Shown piece after piece: positions 1-9,239 of a stretch of DNA of 64,000 nucleotides. This stretch comes from an uncultured Woeseiaceae bacterium (lineage in GTDB: Bacteria; Pseudomonadota; Gammaproteobacteria; Steroidobacterales; Woeseiaceae), in contig CALZJH010000003.1 of NCBI GenBank assembly GCA_945787845.1, forward strand, positions 186,001-250,000, written 5' to 3'. Under the pieces are notes generated by a model. It was not told the origin of the DNA. It did no database searches and was given only the letters and a program-made list of their open reading frames with translations. The translations under genes and the position numbers were made by a program. How positions within the stretch are numbered: position 1 is the first letter of the stretch; each line of letters opens with the position of its first letter.

Positions 1-428
1 AATGCGTTGATGCTGCTTTCTTCCTCGAGAACATAGATCTCGGGAACCGGCACGCCCGACGCGATCGCCATTTCCTCGACCACATTGCGCAACCGCCGGC
101 GCAGTGGTTCCTGGACGTCGGCAGGCACCAGCGTGCCGCCCATCTGGCGCGCGACGGCACCGCCGCCCGATGACAGGACAGCCGTCTTGAACATGCTTGC
201 GCCGAGAATGAACAGCGTTGTCAGCAGGGCAACACCGAGCAAGATGCCGGCGTTGGCCTGAGTGAACTGGCCGGCCGTGTAGCCATAGCCCGCGTCAGTA
301 AAGCTGAAAAGTGCGAAGCCGACAATCGCGGTTACACCGGCGACGATCAGGACGGTCGAGACGATATAGGCGAGGACCAGGCGTCGAGACGCTCTGCGAG
401 CCTGGTCCTGCGCGGCGAAAAAATTCAC
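1..428 (-). CDS. M48 family zinc metallopeptidase (HtpX-like), N-terminal part only
   Basis: Partial gene cut by the left window edge; 142 codons are visible, starting at a GTG (426-428). The protein begins with a short cytoplasmic stretch, then two predicted membrane segments (about residues 18-40 and 55-80), followed by a region ending in NVVEEMAIASGVPVPEIYVL, which matches the segment just upstream of the catalytic HExxH helix in HtpX-like membrane proteases. The HExxH itself lies outside the window. The gene follows lemA by 22 bases on the same strand; LemA plus an M48 protease is a common bacterial pair. The likely role is proteolytic quality control of membrane proteins. The shine-dalgarno is weak, so the GTG start is likely rather than certain. 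Confidence 0.72.
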   Translation of the reverse strand, partial: MNFFAAQDQARRASRRLVLAYIVSTVLIVAGVTAIVGFALFSFTDAGYGYTAGQFTQANAGILLGVALLTTLFILGASMFKTAVLSSGGGAVARQMGGTLVPADVQEPLRRRLRNVVEEMAIASGVPVPEIYVLEEESSINA

Positions 429-450
429 GATTCAGACAAGGACGTGAAAA

Positions 451-1041
451 TCAGGTGAAAGACACTTCCGGAGCTTCGCGCATTTCCTCGGCTTCGATTT
501 CAAGGAAGCTGGCCGGATCGAAACTGAAGGTGTTCGCAATGACGTTGTTCGGGAAATTCTCGACCGTGTTGTTGTAGCCCATCACGGCATCGTTGAAAGC
601 CTGTCTCGAGAACGCCACCTTGTTCTCGGTGCTGGCAAGCTCTTCCTGGAACTGCATCATGTTCTGGTTGGCCTTGAGGTCGGGGTAGGCCTCGGATAAC
701 GCAAACAGCCGCCCGAGAATACTGCCCAGCGCGCCTTCCGCGCCGCCGAGTTCCTGGATGGCTGCGGCATTGGCCGGATCGACCTTCGCGGCATCCAGCG
801 CCGCAACCGCGACGTTACGTGCCTTGATCACACCCTCAAGCGTCTCGCGCTCGTGTTTCATGTAGCCCTTGACGGCTTCCACAAGATTCGGGATCAGGTC
901 ATGTCGCCGGGTAAGCTGAACGTCAATTTGTGCAAATGCGTTTCTGACGCGATTACGTTCGTTAACCAGTCGGTTGTAAATACCGATGGCCCAGAACACA
1001 ATGGCGGCAATTAGCCCTAAGAAAATCAGGAATGAAGTCAC
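451..1041 (-). CDS. lemA: LemA family protein
   Basis: 196 residues. One N-terminal membrane helix (residues 3-20) is followed by the LemA helical domain: YNRLVNERNRVRNAFAQIDV and RRHDLIPNLVEAVKGY are the family signature. The topology (short N-terminus, one helix, alpha-helical body outside the cytoplasm) fits the family. The biochemical role of LemA is poorly known; in many genomes it sits beside an M48 metalloprotease, as here, where the protease gene follows 22 bases downstream. The start lies within 10 bases of the first possible start of the divergent apbE-like gene, so the promoters of both must overlap the coding ends if those starts are correct. Confidence 0.93.
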   Translation of the reverse strand: MTSFLIFLGLIAAIVFWAIGIYNRLVNERNRVRNAFAQIDVQLTRRHDLIPNLVEAVKGYMKHERETLEGVIKARNVAVAALDAAKVDPANAAAIQELGGAEGALGSILGRLFALSEAYPDLKANQNMMQFQEELASTENKVAFSRQAFNDAVMGYNNTVENFPNNVIANTFSFDPASFLEIEAEEMREAPEVSFT

Positions 1042-2072
1042 TGTCCCGCTCCTTGCTTAACGATTGTCGAACCAAGCATAACTCCGGGCTTGGGCCAAAA
1101 CTAGCAATGCTACTGCTTACGGTCGTGGCCCCCGCCGCGCTTGCGGACTGGGTTAGCGACGAACGCGCGATGATGGGTACCTCAGTCAGCGTCCACCTCT
1201 GGAGCGATGACGCACAGGCCGGTCAGCGGGCGCTCGAGGAGGTATTCCAGGAGGCGGCGCGTATCGATCGCCTCATGAGTACTTACAAAGATGAGAGCGA
1301 AATCTCGAAAATCAACCGTGAAGCCGCGCACGGGCCGGTGCCGACGGGTGACGAGCTGTTCGGGCTGGTGCAGCGCTCGATCGATATTTCCGTACTGACC
1401 CGCGGCGCATTCGATATTACCTTCGACAGTGTCGGGCAACACTATGACTTCCGCGCACGGCAGCGGCCCGATACGGCGACTGTCGAAGCCGAGCGCACTC
1501 ATATTAATTACCAGTTGGTCAAACTGGACCGCGCTGCGGGATCTATCGAGTTTCTGGAGGAGGGCGTGCGCATCAACCTCGGCGGTATCGCGAAGGGCTA
1601 CGTCGTCGAACGGGGCATCGATATTCTGCGACACCGAGGTATCGAGCACGCCATTGTGACGGCAGGCGGCGATTCGCGGCTGCTCGGTGATCGACGCGGC
1701 CGACCCTGGATGGTTGGTATCCGTGATCCGCGCGAGGACGGCGAGGTGGCGATCTCCGTGCCGCTGGTCGACGAGGCAATTTCCACGTCAGGCGATTACG
1801 AGCGCTATTTTGAAGAGGACGGCGTTCGCTACCATCACATCATTCAGCCCAGTACGGGCAAACCCGCGAGCGGCATACGCAGTGCGACCGTCTTCGGGCC
1901 CGATGCCGTCATCACCGACGCGTTGTCGACCTCGGTGTTCGTCATGGGCGTCAAACGCGGGCTGACCCTGATTGGCAACTTGCCCGACTACGAGAGCATC
2001 GTCATCGATGCCACGGGCAAGGTTTATTACTCGGCCGGACTGATGCCGCCAGGGGAGGGTTTGGCCGACTGA
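1032..2072 (+). CDS. apbE: FAD:protein FMN transferase (ApbE family)
   Basis: 346 residues from ATG 1032; an alternative ATG at 1107 (residue 26) would leave a short signal peptide and avoid the 10-base overlap with divergent lemA. ApbE enzymes transfer FMN from FAD to Thr/Ser of target flavoproteins in the periplasm, using Mg2+. Family motifs are present: GGIAKGY (184-190), TAGGD (210-214), STSGDYERY (251-259), HHIIQPSTGKP (268-278) and DALSTSVF (near 300). A hydrophobic stretch ending in AALA (near residue 38) indicates export, but there is no lipobox cysteine. No obvious flavoprotein target (Nqr, Rnf) lies in the window. It precedes a TlpA-type thioredoxin by about 240 bases. Confidence 0.93.
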   Translation: MKSLSRSLLNDCRTKHNSGLGPKLAMLLLTVVAPAALADWVSDERAMMGTSVSVHLWSDDAQAGQRALEEVFQEAARIDRLMSTYKDESEISKINREAAHGPVPTGDELFGLVQRSIDISVLTRGAFDITFDSVGQHYDFRARQRPDTATVEAERTHINYQLVKLDRAAGSIEFLEEGVRINLGGIAKGYVVERGIDILRHRGIEHAIVTAGGDSRLLGDRRGRPWMVGIRDPREDGEVAISVPLVDEAISTSGDYERYFEEDGVRYHHIIQPSTGKPASGIRSATVFGPDAVITDALSTSVFVMGVKRGLTLIGNLPDYESIVIDATGKVYYSAGLMPPGEGLAD

Positions 2073-2313
2073 CGGGAATTTGATCAATGTCGCTGAAAGG
2101 CGACGCATATTCACTTTAAATTCAGGCTGGTACGCCTATCATAGATGTCCGGATCCTCGCTTGGAAAAGCATTGGGATTCGAGCTGTTTTAACGTAATCT
2201 GTGACGATAATCACGGCCCGATGGCGCCGCGACTGTCACCATTCGTCGTCGAATTGTGGCAATCGGGGCGCTTTCCATTGGATGGATGGGCCTTTGGACA
2301 AAGGAATGGACGA

Positions 2314-2811
2314 ATGAAACTGAAGAAATTGATAGTTGCTTTGGTATTCAGCGTATTCGCGGCTTCCAGCCTCGCATCTAGCGGTATGGAAGGCCAGCTG
2401 GCGCCTGATTTTGCATTGAAGAGTTCGACCGGCGAGAACCTCAGGCTCTCGGAATTTCGTGGCGATGTCGTCATGATCAATTTCTGGGCCACCTGGTGCG
2501 GTCCCTGCCGTCAGGAAATGCCGTTGCTCGATGAGTTGTATTCGCGCTACCAGCGAGTTGGGTTCAGCCTGCTCGGTGTGAACATCGACGACGACTCGAG
2601 TCGTGCCATGGATATGATCGAGGAGCTCGGGGTAAATTTCCCCGTGCTGTTTGATGCGCGCAAGGAAGTGAGTAAGCTCTACGAAGTCGAGGCCATGCCC
2701 GTCACGGTAATCGTCGACCGGACAGGCACGGTGCGATACATTCACCACGGATATAAGCCCGGGTACGAAAACAAGTACCTGGATCAGATTCGCTCGTTGT
2801 TGAGAGAGTAA
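2314..2811 (+). CDS. TlpA-like exported thioredoxin-fold protein
   Basis: 165 residues from ATG 2314, chosen because an AAGGA sits 8 bases upstream and because translation from here opens with a typical signal peptide (MKLKKLIVALVFSVFAASSLA). The longer reading frame upstream is not protein-like. The mature domain is the AhpC/TSA-Redoxin TlpA type: FWATWCGPC with active-site CGPC at residues 62-65, and the cis-proline loop AMPVTVIVD near residue 130. It should act in the periplasm as a thiol-disulfide reductase. The stop codon is one base from the start of the next gene, so it is probably the first gene of, or co-transcribed with, the long TPR/ExbBD operon. Confidence 0.92.
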   Translation: MKLKKLIVALVFSVFAASSLASSGMEGQLAPDFALKSSTGENLRLSEFRGDVVMINFWATWCGPCRQEMPLLDELYSRYQRVGFSLLGVNIDDDSSRAMDMIEELGVNFPVLFDARKEVSKLYEVEAMPVTVIVDRTGTVRYIHHGYKPGYENKYLDQIRSLLRE

Positions 2812-2812
2812 A

Positions 2813-3409
2813 GTGACCAAGATATTCATCACAATCATCGCCTCGTCGCTGCTTGCGTTCAGCGTCGTTTCGGTTGCACAGGATGCTGCGCCGATGGACT
2901 CGGATGCTGCGCTGGCCGAAGCGCGCGATGCTGAAGCTCGGGAGGCTCAATCGAGAGATGAGTTCCGCTCTATCGACCAGGACGTACAGTCACTCAAGAA
3001 AGAGGTCCTGGATCTCAATCGTGACCTGTTCCTGCTCGAAGAAGAGCTGCTGTTCCCGGCGAATTCGCAGGTGGCGTTTTTTGTGTCAATGGATGTCGGC
3101 GAGTATTTCGACCTCGACTCGATCAGCATCAAGATCGATGGCAAGGAAGTCGCGAACTACCTCTACACGGAGCGAGAGGCGGATGCCCTGGTGCGGGGCG
3201 GCGTGCATCGCCTGCATATGGCCAATCTGAAAACGGGTGAGCACGAGCTGGTTGCGGTCTTTATCGGTCACGGGCCGAACATTCGCGAGTACCGTCGCGG
3301 TGCAACCATGACTTTTGACAAAGGTATTGGCGCAAAGTACGTGGAGCTGGAAATTACCGACAGCATCTCGGCGCAACAGCCTGAGTTCAAAATCAAGGAA
3401 TGGGAGTGA
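2813..3409 (+). CDS. Exported coiled-coil protein of unknown function, first of the TPR-ExbBD operon
   Basis: 198 residues from GTG 2813, directly after the thioredoxin stop. I do not recognise a named family. Visible parts: signal peptide (residues 1-22, VSVAQ end), an Asp/Glu/Ala-rich segment (23-50) that runs into a predicted coiled coil (about 50-80, heptad-like LKKEVLDLNRDLFLLEEELL), then a beta-rich domain beginning FVSMDVGEYFDLDSISIKID and containing HRLHMANLKTGEHELVAVF. The second half resembles small periplasmic beta-sandwich domains. It sits immediately upstream of two TPR proteins and an ExbB/ExbD/TonB-like set, so a periplasmic part of that complex is a reasonable inference. Confidence 0.85.
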   Translation: MTKIFITIIASSLLAFSVVSVAQDAAPMDSDAALAEARDAEAREAQSRDEFRSIDQDVQSLKKEVLDLNRDLFLLEEELLFPANSQVAFFVSMDVGEYFDLDSISIKIDGKEVANYLYTEREADALVRGGVHRLHMANLKTGEHELVAVFIGHGPNIREYRRGATMTFDKGIGAKYVELEITDSISAQQPEFKIKEWE

Positions 3410-3412
3410 TCC

Positions 3413-5278
3413 TTGCATCCAGGTCGCTTCATCCCTAGTCGTCTTTTACTGCTGCTTGTACTCCTGACGTCGGCCGCCACGGCGGCGACAGATGACCAGC
3501 CGGTCGTCATTAAGGAGCCACAGTACGGCGAAGTCCTGTACTACTTCTACCAGGAAGACTATTTCCCGGCGATTGTGCGTTTGCTCGCGGCGCGGGAGCA
3601 GAGCCAGCTGGCCGAGCACGCGGCTGACGCCGAGTTGTTGCTGGGCGGTATGTACCTCTCCTACGGCCATCATATCGAGGCCGCCGAGATCTTTGAGCGG
3701 CTGCTTGCAGACAAGGTCGACGACGAAAACCGTAACCGCACCTGGTTCTTCCTCGCCAAGATCTGGTACCAGCGTGGATATCTCGACAGGGCCCAACAGG
3801 CGCTGGCCAACATCAGTGGAGACCTGCCCGAGGTCCTGGCGCGCGAAGCGCTCATGCTCGAAGCGCAGATCCTGATCGACGACGGTCAATACGACGCCGC
3901 CATTGCAAAGCTGCGCAACTGGAAGGGCCGGACCGAATGGGCCAGCTACGCGAAGTTCAACGTCGGTGTTGCGCTGGCGCGCAGCGGACGAATCAATGAG
4001 GCCGCCGAAGTGCTTGATGGCCTTGGCGAGATGGACCCGTTCAACGATGAGCTGACCGCATTGCGCGATAAGGCAAACCTTGCTTTGGGCTATGCATTGC
4101 TGCAAGACGGCCAGCCCTCGGTGGCGAAGCGTCCGTTGCAGCGTGTGCGCCTCGAAGGCCCGTTCTCGAACAAGGCACTGCTGGGCGTCGGTTGGGCCGA
4201 AGCGGAAATGGAAAACTATGATCGCGCGCTCGTACCATGGATGGAATTGCGTGGACGCGACCTGCTTGACTCGGCCGTGCAGGAATCGATGCTGGCCGTT
4301 CCCTATGCGATGGCCAAGCTGGACTCGATCAGCCAGGCCGCCGATCACTACCTGGATGCGATCGAAGCATTTCACGAGGAATCCAGCCGGCTCGATCGCA
4401 CGATCGAGCATATTGAGTCGGGCGCATTCTTTGATGAGTTTATCGAAGAGGATCCACTGGACAGCACGGGTTGGTATTGGGAGCTCGAAGAGCTGCCTCG
4501 TGGCCCGGAATCACGCTACCTGTTTCATCTTCTTGCAACCCACAAGTTCCAGGAAGGTCTCAAGAACTACCGGGACCTGACGTACCTGCATCGCAATCTC
4601 GACAACTGGCAACAAAATGTCGATGTCTATTCCAATATGCTGGAGACGCGAAAACAGGCTTTTGACCAGCGCCTGCCGACGGTTCTGGCCGCGCTCGCGC
4701 GTGCCGACATCGAGGGCCTGGTATCCCGCAAACTGGGTTTCGATGCGACATTGGACAATGTTGAACAAAGCCGGGACTGGCTGGCGCTGGCTAACGAGTC
4801 CGAGTTCCGCAACTGGAACGAGATCGCCGATATCGGCAATTCCCCGGCGCTGCGCTCGGGGATTCCCGAGGCGGTCGAGGTGCAGGACAAGATTGATCTG
4901 TTGAAAGGTGTCCTGAAGTGGGGTCTGGAACGCGACTTCGAAGACCGCATTTGGGGCATTCGTCGTGAGCTGCACGGCACCGGCGAGGCGCTAGTCGAAA
5001 CCCAGCGATCGCGTCGCCAGATCGACGAAGCGATCGTTCGCGAGCAGCGGCGTTTTGAAGAACTGGGTGGCCGCGTTTACAGCCTGGCACCGCGTATCGA
5101 GGGTATGAAGATCCGCGTCGAAGACACATTGTCGCAGCAACGCGCGTTCCTGCAGTCCATCGCCGTGGGCGAGCTGCGGGCGCAGAAAGACCGCCTGGAT
5201 ATTTACATGATCCAGGCTCGATTCGCACTGGCGGCGATCTATGACGTTGCAGCAAACGCGGGGGATGAGCTGGAATGA
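3413..5278 (+). CDS. Exported TPR-repeat protein
   Basis: 621 residues from TTG 3413, supported by GGGAG six bases upstream and by a clear signal peptide (residues 1-24, LLLLLVLLTSAATAA). The mature protein is almost entirely helical with TPR-like pairs: LYYFYQEDYFPAIVRLLAAR, AELLLGGMYLSYGHHIEAAE, WFFLAKIWYQRGYLDRAQQA and more up to about residue 310, then longer helices towards the C-terminus (RQIDEAIVREQRRFEELGGR) that may form coiled coil. TPR superhelices bind peptides or partner proteins. The TGA overlaps the ATG of the next TPR gene (ATGA), showing translational coupling. It is probably a periplasmic scaffold for the ExbBD-powered system encoded downstream; direct function unknown. Confidence 0.9.
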   Translation: MHPGRFIPSRLLLLLVLLTSAATAATDDQPVVIKEPQYGEVLYYFYQEDYFPAIVRLLAAREQSQLAEHAADAELLLGGMYLSYGHHIEAAEIFERLLADKVDDENRNRTWFFLAKIWYQRGYLDRAQQALANISGDLPEVLAREALMLEAQILIDDGQYDAAIAKLRNWKGRTEWASYAKFNVGVALARSGRINEAAEVLDGLGEMDPFNDELTALRDKANLALGYALLQDGQPSVAKRPLQRVRLEGPFSNKALLGVGWAEAEMENYDRALVPWMELRGRDLLDSAVQESMLAVPYAMAKLDSISQAADHYLDAIEAFHEESSRLDRTIEHIESGAFFDEFIEEDPLDSTGWYWELEELPRGPESRYLFHLLATHKFQEGLKNYRDLTYLHRNLDNWQQNVDVYSNMLETRKQAFDQRLPTVLAALARADIEGLVSRKLGFDATLDNVEQSRDWLALANESEFRNWNEIADIGNSPALRSGIPEAVEVQDKIDLLKGVLKWGLERDFEDRIWGIRRELHGTGEALVETQRSRRQIDEAIVREQRRFEELGGRVYSLAPRIEGMKIRVEDTLSQQRAFLQSIAVGELRAQKDRLDIYMIQARFALAAIYDVAANAGDELE

Positions 5279-8094
5279 TGACGAAGCCACTCATTGCCGT
5301 ATCCTTGCTGGCGCTCGCCGTAGCAGCGCCCCGGGTTGATCTTCGCGCCGACGAAGGCGAGACCATCGGAAGCCTGGACGGCAAGACTGTCGAATTGCGC
5401 AAGGGCAAGACCGTCATCGGCAGCTCGGAACTCGCGCGTGAGAGCTATCGGGATTTCCTCGACCTCGTCTCGGATGATCCCGAGCTGCGTGCCGAAGCCA
5501 TGCGTCGCCTTGGTGACCTTGAGCTGGAAGCGACCGAGGCAGGCCAGCTTGCCGAAAATATTGAGGCCCTCGATCCGCACAGTTTTGACAACTCGGTCGG
5601 GCTCTACCAGAAGCTGCTCGAATCCTATCCGGACTACCGACGCAACGACACGGTGTTGTACCAGTTGGCTCGAGCCTACGAAGTGGGTGGCCGTACCGAC
5701 GAAGCGCTCGATACGCTGAATGAGCTTATTGCGAAATACCCGGGCACTTCGCTCATGGACGAAGTGCAGTTCCGGCGCGGTGAGATGTTGTTCCTGCGCA
5801 GAGATTACAACGGGGCCGAGCTGGCCTACCAGGACGTCATCAGGGCGGGCGAGAGTTCGCGCTATTACGAACAGTCCCTGTACAAGCTGGGTTGGGCCCA
5901 GTTCAAGCTCGCGTGGCATGAAGACAGTCTTGGGTCCTTCTTTGCGTTGCTCGATCGCAAGATCGGCGACGTCGAGATCGGTGACGGCGAGGAGCGCCTT
6001 GCGTCGCTGTCGCGCGCTGAACGCGAACTGGTGGAAGATACGTTCCGCGTGCTCAGCATCAGTTTCTCGTACATGAAAGGGGCTGACAGTATCGACACCT
6101 TCATGCAGGAGCGCGGACTGCCCCACTTCAGCCATGTAATTTACGCGAACCTGGGCGACCTTTATCTCGAGAAAGAACGTTTCCAGGACGCGGCCGAAAC
6201 CTACGAGGCGTTTGTCCGGCAGGATCCGCATCACCCCAAAGCTCCCGGCCTGCAGATGCAGGTCATTGAGGCCTACAAGAAGGGTGGCTTCTCGACGCTC
6301 GTGCTCGACGGCAAGCGTGGATTTGTCGAGCGCTACGGGATGGATGGCGACTTCTGGGTGCGCAATCCGCGCGCTGAGAATGAAGCCGTGGTCGGGCACC
6401 TGAAGTCCAATCTGATCGACATCGCACAGTATTACCACGCCGAGGCGCAGAAAGGCGGCAAACGCAGCGACTACCAGGAAGCCGCCAGCCTCTATCGCAA
6501 GTACCTGTCGTACTTCCCGGGCGAGGCGGATACCGCCAGCTCGAATTTCCTGCTGGCCGAGATCCTGTTTGAAAGCGAGCAGTACGTTGACGCCGTCACC
6601 GAGTATGAACGGACGGCCTACGGCTATCCGTTCCACGAAAAGTCCGCCGAGGCCGGCTACGCCGCGATACTGGCGTATCGCGAGCAGGAAAAGAACCTCG
6701 CGGACGGACCTGCAAGGGACCAGTGGCACCAGGCCTACCTGGACAGCGGCCTGAAGTTTGCGGACACCTATCCGGACCATGCCGAATCGGGCGCTGTCCT
6801 GACTACGATTGCCGAAGACCTGTTTAAGCAGGACCAGTTTGATCTTGCTGTCGCGGTCGGGCAGACGGTGGTGGGCAAGCAGCCGGCCGTGAAGCCGGAA
6901 TTCGCACGCACGGCCTGGACTGTCATCGCACACTCCCACTTCGACCTGGAGAATTTCGCGGACGCCGAGTCGGCCTATTACAGCCTGCGTAACCTGACAC
7001 CAGCCGGCGATGCGGCGGCAACGAAAGAGATCAAGGAACGCATTGCATCGTCGATCTACAAGCAGGGTGAGCAGGCGCGTGATGCCGGCGACCTGGAAAC
7101 CGCTATTACGCACTTCACGCGACTTGGCGAAGTTGTACCGGATTCCGAAATCCGGGCGACGGCCGATTACGATGCGGCCGCCGCGTTGATCAACCTCGAG
7201 GCGTGGGATCGCGCATCCGCACAACTCGAGACCTTCCGGCGCGACTATCCCGACAGTGAATTCGCGGACGATATCGCTCAGAAGCTGGCGGTGACTTACC
7301 TTGAGTCCGGGCGTTCCGCACAAGCGGCGCGCGAGTTTGAGCGCATTGCGACTGCAGACACCAGTACCGACGAAGTGCGCCGCGAAGCGCTTTGGCGTGC
7401 GGCCGAGCTGTATGAGAAATCGGGTCCGCTCGACTCGGAAAAACGGGTCCTTAACGACATTATTGATCGTTACCCCGAACCGATTGCAGAGTCGATAGAA
7501 GCGCGGGCGCGATTGCTCGCGATAGCGGAGCAGGCAGGTAATGAGCAGGAGCGTATTGCGCGCCTGGAAGAAATGGTGCGCATCGATGCGACAGCGGGCG
7601 CACAGCGCTCGGACCGCACGCGCTACCTCGCGGCAACGGCTGCGTTGCAACTGGCGGAACCTGTGCGCAAGCGTTTCGAGGTTGTGAAGCTGACGCAGCC
7701 GCTGGCCGACAGCCTGAAACTCAAACGCGACCTGATGGAAGGCGTGATTTCGGCCTACACAGGCGCCGCGGACTACGGCATTGCCGAAGTGACGACGGCG
7801 GCAACGTTCCGTCTTGGAGAAGTCTACGAGCAGTTTTCGGCGGACCTGATGGAATCGGATCGCCCGACCAATCTCGAGGCAGACGCGCTCGAGCAATATG
7901 AAATTCTCCTTGAAGAACAGGCCTTTCCTTTCGAAGAAAAGGCGATCGATCTTTACAAGGCGAACACCGACCGTGCGGCCGATGGCGTCTACGACGAGTG
8001 GGTCGAGAAGAGTTTTGGCCGCTTGGCGGGTTTGATGCCGGCACGCTATGCAAAGAAGGAGCGCGGAGAAGATGTTGTTACAGCGCTTAAATAG
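5275..8094 (+). CDS. Large exported TPR-repeat protein
   Basis: 939 residues, ATG 5275 overlapping the previous stop. A short signal peptide (MTKPLIAVSLLALAVAA) precedes a helical protein with many TPR units: YQKLLESYPDYRRNDTVLYQ, ARAYEVGGRTDEALDTLNEL, RRGEMLFLRRDYNGAELAYQ, then further repeats around residues 285, 410-450 and 590-740. Spacing and the repeated Y-P-D/Y-P-G turn resemble YbgF/BamD-type TPRs, which work at the outer or inner membrane envelope. Similar giant TPR proteins accompany ExbB/ExbD/AgmX genes in gliding-motility (Glt/Agl) loci of Myxococcus, but nothing here shows motility. Followed by a TPR lipoprotein gene overlapping by 23 bases. Confidence 0.9.
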   Translation: MMTKPLIAVSLLALAVAAPRVDLRADEGETIGSLDGKTVELRKGKTVIGSSELARESYRDFLDLVSDDPELRAEAMRRLGDLELEATEAGQLAENIEALDPHSFDNSVGLYQKLLESYPDYRRNDTVLYQLARAYEVGGRTDEALDTLNELIAKYPGTSLMDEVQFRRGEMLFLRRDYNGAELAYQDVIRAGESSRYYEQSLYKLGWAQFKLAWHEDSLGSFFALLDRKIGDVEIGDGEERLASLSRAERELVEDTFRVLSISFSYMKGADSIDTFMQERGLPHFSHVIYANLGDLYLEKERFQDAAETYEAFVRQDPHHPKAPGLQMQVIEAYKKGGFSTLVLDGKRGFVERYGMDGDFWVRNPRAENEAVVGHLKSNLIDIAQYYHAEAQKGGKRSDYQEAASLYRKYLSYFPGEADTASSNFLLAEILFESEQYVDAVTEYERTAYGYPFHEKSAEAGYAAILAYREQEKNLADGPARDQWHQAYLDSGLKFADTYPDHAESGAVLTTIAEDLFKQDQFDLAVAVGQTVVGKQPAVKPEFARTAWTVIAHSHFDLENFADAESAYYSLRNLTPAGDAAATKEIKERIASSIYKQGEQARDAGDLETAITHFTRLGEVVPDSEIRATADYDAAAALINLEAWDRASAQLETFRRDYPDSEFADDIAQKLAVTYLESGRSAQAAREFERIATADTSTDEVRREALWRAAELYEKSGPLDSEKRVLNDIIDRYPEPIAESIEARARLLAIAEQAGNEQERIARLEEMVRIDATAGAQRSDRTRYLAATAALQLAEPVRKRFEVVKLTQPLADSLKLKRDLMEGVISAYTGAADYGIAEVTTAATFRLGEVYEQFSADLMESDRPTNLEADALEQYEILLEEQAFPFEEKAIDLYKANTDRAADGVYDEWVEKSFGRLAGLMPARYAKKERGEDVVTALK

Positions 8095-8740
8095 AAATAC
8101 AGGACTTGCAGCCGGGCTGCTCGCGCTGCTCATGTCGGCAGGTTGTGCTTCGTCAGGGCTGCTGCCGGGCTTTGGCACGCCCGATTCACGGCCGGCTGAT
8201 AGTGCGGAGCGCGGCGTCGAAGCGGCGGTTGATCCTACGATACCCGCTGCCGCGCAAACACTGTTTGAGCAGGCTACGGCCGTAATGGCAACCGGCGATT
8301 TCGTCGAAGCGGAGTTCCGCTTCAAGGAATTTGTGCTGCAGTATCCGGAATTTCCAGGTGCTCACGTGAATCTCGCGATCATCAGCGCGAAGAACGAGGA
8401 CGATGCCGCAACCAGGGCCGCTCTCGACGCTGCGCTGGCCGCAGACCCCAATCACCCTGCGGCGCTCAACCAGTTGGGCATGCTACTTCGCAGAAATGGC
8501 AATTTTCTCGAAGCAGAAGCCGCTTATTTGAAGGCTGTCACAGTTTCGCCTGACTACGCCTTGGCACACTACAACCTTGGCGTTCTAAACGAACTGTATC
8601 TGCAGCGTCTTGAATCGGCGCTGCAACATTTCGAGGCCTATCAAGCGCTTGTCGGTGAAGACAAGCAGGTTGAGAGATGGATCGCAGATCTGAGGCGTCG
8701 CGTAGCGGCGGGTCAGAGCACGGCAAACGTGGCGGAATGA
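8072..8740 (+). CDS. TPR lipoprotein
   Basis: 222 residues from ATG 8072; AAGGAG lies 10 bases upstream, inside the end of the preceding gene, and the translation begins with a lipoprotein signal peptide, lipobox LMSAGC with Cys near residue 26. Residue +2 is Ala, so sorting to the outer membrane is expected. After a Pro/Asp-rich linker come at least three TPR units: AQTLFEQATAVMATGDFVEA, HPAALNQLGMLLRRNGNFLE and YALAHYNLGVLNELYLQRLE. In its operon it would be the outer-membrane-anchored TPR partner of the ExbBD machine. Its end overlaps the next start by four bases (ATGA). Confidence 0.9.
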   Translation: MLLQRLNRNTGLAAGLLALLMSAGCASSGLLPGFGTPDSRPADSAERGVEAAVDPTIPAAAQTLFEQATAVMATGDFVEAEFRFKEFVLQYPEFPGAHVNLAIISAKNEDDAATRAALDAALAADPNHPAALNQLGMLLRRNGNFLEAEAAYLKAVTVSPDYALAHYNLGVLNELYLQRLESALQHFEAYQALVGEDKQVERWIADLRRRVAAGQSTANVAE

Positions 8741-9159
8741 TGGACATGAGTACTCTGAGCAGGAACGTATTCGGCACCGGATTCATGCTCGCCATGTTGT
8801 TGGCAGCGTTTGCCACTTTCGCTCAGGACGCGGTGGAAGACGACGAGCTGTTGCCCGCAGTCGACACGTCAGCGGTTGTTGACGAGGAAGTGGCAGCGGA
8901 GCCGGAGCCTGACATCACGCGCACGACGACCGGCAATCGGGTCATGGATTCGATGGAATTGAGTCGGACGGAGATTACGGGCAACCAGGAGTTGCCTAAA
9001 GTCCTGTATATCGTGCCGTGGCAGAAGTCTGACCCGGGTGATTTGTTGGGCAGACCCGTCAATTCACTGCTGGACGAAGTGTTGGCGCCGGTGGATCGCG
9101 ACGAATTTTTACGGCAGGTCAGGTATTACGACGACCTGAATGGAGAGCAAGAGGAGTAG
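8737..9159 (+). CDS. Small exported acidic protein of unknown function
   Basis: 140 residues from ATG 8737, which overlaps the previous stop as ATGA; ATG 8740 or 8746 are possible alternatives. Signal peptide with hydrophobic core near residues 13-27 (GFMLAMLLAAFATFAQ). The mature part starts with an acidic stretch (EDDELLPAVDTS, EEVAAEPEPD) followed by a conserved-looking segment ELPKVLYIVPWQKSDPGDLL. I recognise no family. Position between the TPR lipoprotein and ExbB, and export signal, suggest a periplasmic accessory protein. The next gene begins after 80 noncoding bases that contain its strong ribosome binding site. Confidence 0.82.
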   Translation: MMDMSTLSRNVFGTGFMLAMLLAAFATFAQDAVEDDELLPAVDTSAVVDEEVAAEPEPDITRTTTGNRVMDSMELSRTEITGNQELPKVLYIVPWQKSDPGDLLGRPVNSLLDEVLAPVDRDEFLRQVRYYDDLNGEQEE

Positions 9160-9239
9160 GGCGCAGCCTGGCTGACGACCTGCTCGGAACGGCAGCAATG
9201 CCGAGTAATTGAAAAGCTGTTTTTAAGAGGAGCAGACAA

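Noticed and set aside
2080..2313. N-terminal extension of the TlpA-like protein from 2080
   Set aside because: The extra 78 residues lack similarity, and ATG 2314 has a ribosome site and a clear signal peptide.
5239..8325. A 1028-codon open frame on the - strand opposite the large TPR genes
   Set aside because: The + strand frames show signal peptides, TPR repeats and ATGA coupling; the antisense frame has no motif and is a by-product of GC-rich codon use.
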